A stretch of 64,000 nt of DNA from NCBI GenBank assembly GCA_034423115.1, contig DAOUJD010000056.1, forward strand, positions 1-64,000, written 5' to 3'. Below are positions 61,110-64,000 of the stretch, one piece after another (within the stretch, counting starts at the first letter, position 1; every line of letters begins with the position of its first letter). The DNA is from Bin87 sp034423115. Its GTDB lineage: Bacteria; Chloroflexota; Dehalococcoidia; Lucifugimonadales; UBA3495. The notes below the pieces were generated by a model. It worked only from the letters and a program-made list of their open reading frames with translations. It made no database searches and had not been told where the DNA came from. The position numbers and the translations under genes were made by a program.

Positions 61110-62108
61110 GTGGTAACCGGGCTGGATCTGAAAACCGTTTCCATATACGCCCCGGTGGCAGATCAGTTGGTCCAGGTGGAGGATCAACTGCGAGAACTGT
61201 GCCAGACTGACATTGCCGACCTTGATCCCTTGCTGGATTACGCGCTGCGCTCCGGAGGCAAGCGCGTCCGGCCCGCGCTCACGCTGCTTGCCGCCGAATT
61301 CCATCCTCACGATCGCGACCGGTCGCAGATCATGGCGGCCGCGGTGGAACTGCTCCACCTGGCGACACTGATCCACGACGACACCGTGGACAACGCGGGG
61401 TTGCGCCGCGGTAAGCCGACCATCAACAAGCTCTACGGCAACCACGTCGCCGTCCTGCTTGGGGACTACCTTTTTGCGACCTCTGCCACGTTTGTCTGCG
61501 ATACCGGTGTGATCAGGGTAATTCGCAGGTTCTCAGAGACCATAATGGAGTTGGCCAGCGGGCAGCTGATCGAGTTCTTCACCACCTTCGACTCCGTGAA
61601 GGCTCGTCGGCTGTACGACGAACGCATCTACCGCAAGACGGCGTCGCTGTTCTGCACCTCCGCCGAATCGGGCGCCATTTTGGGCAACGCCACTGAGCAT
61701 GAGGTTGCGTCTCTGCGTACATACGGCCACAACATTGGAATGGCATTCCAAATCGTCGATGACTTGCTGGACGTGCAGGGAGACACGGACGAGATGGGCA
61801 AGCCCGTCGGCAATGACTTACTCCAAGGCGTACTCACGCTGCCCAGTATCATGCTGATGGAGCGCTACCCGGACGACCAGCCCATCGAAGCTCTGTTCAA
61901 GGCCATCAAGTCCGGAGACGGCGATGTGGATGGGCTTCTCCAAAGATCGCTGGCGATGATCAACGATTCCGACATTATTCCCGACTGCTTCACCACCATC
62001 CGCGATTACTGCTCGGTAGCCGCCACCGCCCTGGATGAGTTGCCCGATTGCCCGTCTCGGCGTTCGCTGCTCCAGATGGTGGACTACATCCGCGAACGCT
62101 CCCGCTAG
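61110..62108 (+). CDS. Polyprenyl diphosphate synthase (trans-isoprenyl)
   Basis: 332 residues from a GTG at 61110; no ribosome site settles the start and the GTG at 61155 is possible. GGKRVRPALTLLAAEFH, LLHLATLIHDDTVDNAGLRRGKPTIN (first Asp-rich motif, DDTVD) and IGMAFQIVDDLLDVQGDTDEMGKPVGNDLLQGVLTLPSIML (second motif, DDLLD) define the family. It extends allylic diphosphates with IPP, most likely to the solanesyl/nonaprenyl-type side chain of a quinone. It lies next to metG on the same strand, and its end overlaps the convergent amidohydrolase by 4 bases. Confidence 0.9.
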   Translation: MVTGLDLKTVSIYAPVADQLVQVEDQLRELCQTDIADLDPLLDYALRSGGKRVRPALTLLAAEFHPHDRDRSQIMAAAVELLHLATLIHDDTVDNAGLRRGKPTINKLYGNHVAVLLGDYLFATSATFVCDTGVIRVIRRFSETIMELASGQLIEFFTTFDSVKARRLYDERIYRKTASLFCTSAESGAILGNATEHEVASLRTYGHNIGMAFQIVDDLLDVQGDTDEMGKPVGNDLLQGVLTLPSIMLMERYPDDQPIEALFKAIKSGDGDVDGLLQRSLAMINDSDIIPDCFTTIRDYCSVAATALDELPDCPSRRSLLQMVDYIRERSR

Positions 62109-63604
62109 ATTCCGTCACGCCAGACCACGCGTCCGGCGACCACCGTCAGCACCGACCTTATCTCCGGTAAGTCCCCTAGAGGCGTCGTTAGGGGATCCGG
62201 TTCCATAACCGCAAGGTCGGCCGGTGAGCCCGGCGCGATCCGACGCCCTCCGGTGTGCATATCCAACGCGACCGACACGCAAGGCAGTCCAACGCCGCCC
62301 AGCCGGTTCCCCTGCGCCGTGCATCGTCCAACCGCTGCCGCCATTGCAGCCCACGGGTTGGGCTCAACCACCGGCGCATCCGAACCCAACGACACTCGGA
62401 CTCCACGGGCGGCCAGAGCGCCCGCCGGGTATAGATGCGGCACCAGAGCCTCATGCACCGTGTGTAGGTAGCGTTCCCCTTCGTAATGCAGGAATCCAGT
62501 GTTGGGCACGACGCGCGCGCCAGACGCGGCGACCAGTTCGGCCACGTCTGGCGGACACTCGCCACAGTGTTCGATCCGGTCATGCCCCACGGTCGAAGGA
62601 TGATCGGCAAGCGCCAACGCCGATGCGACGACTGTCTCCCGTTCCACCGCGTGTATTGCCACCGGAAATCCCTCTGTGTGCGCCTGCCTTACGACTTTTG
62701 ACAAAGTTTCAAAATCAGGATGCAGATTCCCAGACGACACGGTCAGCATGATCTTTGCCGGCCCTAACGTCAAAAACCCTGACTCATCAACGTCGCCGTA
62801 TTTCAATCCGGCTCGGTGAGTCTCATCCAACCGTCCGGCGCCCACCATCATGGTGACTCGCAATGGGATCACCCTTTCCGCTACGAGACTCTCAAACGCC
62901 TTCCACCGTTCGATCCCGTTGTCCGCCCCGGCGTCAGTCGCCTCGGTGATGCCGTATCCAAGCAAGTCCTGGCTCAGTTCCCGGATAGCCGTGCGGAGTT
63001 CGATACCATCGGCTCTTGAGATCGTTCGTCGTCGGAGCCATTCCTCCATGTCCAGCAGCAAGCCCGTGGGCTCCCCATCAGGATCGCGGACGATGGTGCC
63101 TCCGGCTGGCGGGGGAGTGTCGCGGTTGATACCTACAGCATCGAGGCCAGCGCTGTTGAGAACGCACGCGTGGCCGGAACGATGCTCTACCCGGACCGGT
63201 CGCTCCAGAGAAACGGCGTCCAAGTCTTGGCGATTGAGATGGCTGCCCAGCCCCAACGGCGAATCGTCGTAGCCATGACCGCGGATCCAGCCATCGCTGC
63301 GGACTCGCGAAGATTTCAACGACGCCACGACCGTGTCAACCGTAGGCGTCGCCGATGGCTGGCAGTCCACTGCCAACCGCTTGGCCGCCGTCGCAAAGAG
63401 GTGGCAGTGATCGTCAACGATGCCCGGTATCAAGGTCCGCCCGCCGCAATCGACGACTTCGCAACGCGAGCCGGCGTATCGCACGACCGCATCGTCTGTC
63501 CCGAGCTTGATGATTACGCCGTTAGCGATCGCCAACGCCGTCGCTCCGGCTTCAGCGTCGTGTATTCGCGCGTTTCGTAATACGATGCTAGACGTTCTGG
63601 GCAT
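62105..63604 (-). CDS. YtcJ-type amidohydrolase (Amidohydro_3)
   Basis: 499 residues. LRNARIHDAEAGATALAIANGVIIKLG is the composite beta domain. TLIPGIVDDHCHLFATAAKRL holds the first metal motif, as HCH in place of the common HxH spacing DSHTH. FPVAIHAVERETVVASALAL and DRIEHCGECPPD supply further His ligands, and RVSLGSDAPVVEPNPWAAM the catalytic Asp. The family hydrolyses amides or lactams with unknown natural substrates. No clear ribosome site is seen before the ATG. Confidence 0.85.
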   Translation of the reverse strand: MPRTSSIVLRNARIHDAEAGATALAIANGVIIKLGTDDAVVRYAGSRCEVVDCGGRTLIPGIVDDHCHLFATAAKRLAVDCQPSATPTVDTVVASLKSSRVRSDGWIRGHGYDDSPLGLGSHLNRQDLDAVSLERPVRVEHRSGHACVLNSAGLDAVGINRDTPPPAGGTIVRDPDGEPTGLLLDMEEWLRRRTISRADGIELRTAIRELSQDLLGYGITEATDAGADNGIERWKAFESLVAERVIPLRVTMMVGAGRLDETHRAGLKYGDVDESGFLTLGPAKIMLTVSSGNLHPDFETLSKVVRQAHTEGFPVAIHAVERETVVASALALADHPSTVGHDRIEHCGECPPDVAELVAASGARVVPNTGFLHYEGERYLHTVHEALVPHLYPAGALAARGVRVSLGSDAPVVEPNPWAAMAAAVGRCTAQGNRLGGVGLPCVSVALDMHTGGRRIAPGSPADLAVMEPDPLTTPLGDLPEIRSVLTVVAGRVVWRDGI

Positions 63605-63650
63605 TCTGATGCCGTGAGGACTTGTGGGCTGGGGCTACTGGCTCCGGTGC

Positions 63651-63656
63651 TATAAT
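63651..63656 (+). promoter_or_regulatory. Extended -10 box of the last gene
   Basis: TGCTATAATCGG contains a perfect TATAAT and the TGn extension. The same TGCTATAATCGG string occurs at cmk. The predicted leader is about 45 nt. Confidence 0.5.
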
Positions 63657-63708
63657 CGGGCGCGCTTAATTTAGCAGATCAATCGCAGACCGTATGGAGG
63701 AGGGAGCC

Positions 63709-64000
63709 ATGCCGGAACTGGATATCATCATGGGCGGGTACTCAATCAACACCGATCAAACCCGGCTGGGGTTGTGTACCGTCACTCTGATCCGTGGAGA
63801 AGTGCTGTCCATCGTGGACGTGGCCCACTTCGGTCGCCGCAACATGCTGGTGGACCAACTGGAGGCCAACGGCATATCCACCGACGACATCGGGCGTGTC
63901 ATCCTGACCCATGCCCACTGGGACCACTCGCAGAATACCGACCTGTTCCCCAACGCCGAAATCGTCATCCATGCCGACGAGTTGGAGTACAGCCGTAATC
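63709..64000 (+). CDS. Metallo-beta-lactamase-fold hydrolase (partial, 5' end)
   Basis: 97 codons before the window ends. GGAGGAGGGAGCC lies just before the ATG. VILTHAHWDHSQNTDLFPNAEIVIH contains the HxHxDH zinc motif, and the preceding HFGRRNMLVDQLEANGISTDDIG is typical of lactonase-like or glyoxalase II-like members. The rest of the zinc ligands and the subfamily lie beyond the window. N-acyl-homoserine lactonase-like activity is possible but not shown. Confidence 0.82.
   Translation, partial: MPELDIIMGGYSINTDQTRLGLCTVTLIRGEVLSIVDVAHFGRRNMLVDQLEANGISTDDIGRVILTHAHWDHSQNTDLFPNAEIVIHADELEYSRN

Overview
The window reads as a chromosomal segment of a GC-rich, free-living or symbiotic Chloroflexota bacterium, most like the Dehalococcoidia/SAR202 group. 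This is inferred from gene content, not from a marker tree. The supporting signs are lipoproteins with Ala/Pro/Thr-rich linkers after the lipobox, many amidohydrolases, amidases, VOC dioxygenases and flavin monooxygenases, a form II CoxSLM-type molybdenum hydroxylase, a cmk-plsC pair, and frequent TTG/GTG starts. No rRNA or tRNA gene was found.

1-10.7 kb is accessory DNA. It holds the 3' end of a probable transposase, a 5'-truncated Ig/cadherin-repeat gene, a large lipoprotein of unknown function, and a degenerate CRISPR-like array with 28-nt repeats and 32-nt spacers but no cas genes. These are followed by two tandem paralogous proteins with several winged-helix-like segments, a divergent coiled-coil/winged-helix gene with small downstream ORFs, and a large serine recombinase. 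The part from about 3.3 to 10.5 kb looks like an uncharacterised integrated element and is the best candidate for something new.

10.7-18.1 kb is an oxidative catabolic island: LigB-type ring-cleavage dioxygenase, CDF metal transporter, Gfo/Idh oxidoreductase, two VOC proteins, a luciferase-like monooxygenase and an HpaB-type hydroxylase, interrupted by a 145-bp MITE. 18.4-25 kb carries an AddB/AddA-type helicase-nuclease pair for double-strand-break repair. 25-32.5 kb has an amidohydrolase, a large alpha/beta hydrolase and parts of a peptide-type ABC importer whose two permeases lie on opposite strands.

32.6-42.4 kb is mostly housekeeping. Lysine/DAP synthesis is covered by dapB, asd, dapA and lysA. 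Also present are a NYN-domain protein, plsC and cmk, a membrane protein, HNH and Smr proteins, and holB. 42.6-46.5 kb is the CoxSLM operon behind a good sigma-70 promoter; its large subunit ends in a His-rich tail. 46.6-55 kb holds surE, small unknown genes, an MFS transporter, a PIG-L deacetylase, a VOC protein, two tandem HicB-like zinc-finger proteins, a thiolase/DUF35 pair and a cold-shock-like/TM2 protein. 55-58.6 kb has two amidases, a GatC-like partner and a micro-ORF. After an unusual C-rich, G-quadruplex-prone spacer come metG, a polyprenyl diphosphate synthase, a YtcJ-type amidohydrolase and a metallo-beta-lactamase gene cut by the window end.

Starts were reset from the longest ORF wherever a Shine-Dalgarno site, a paralogue or a family N-terminus pointed elsewhere. 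Promoters and terminators were called by eye.
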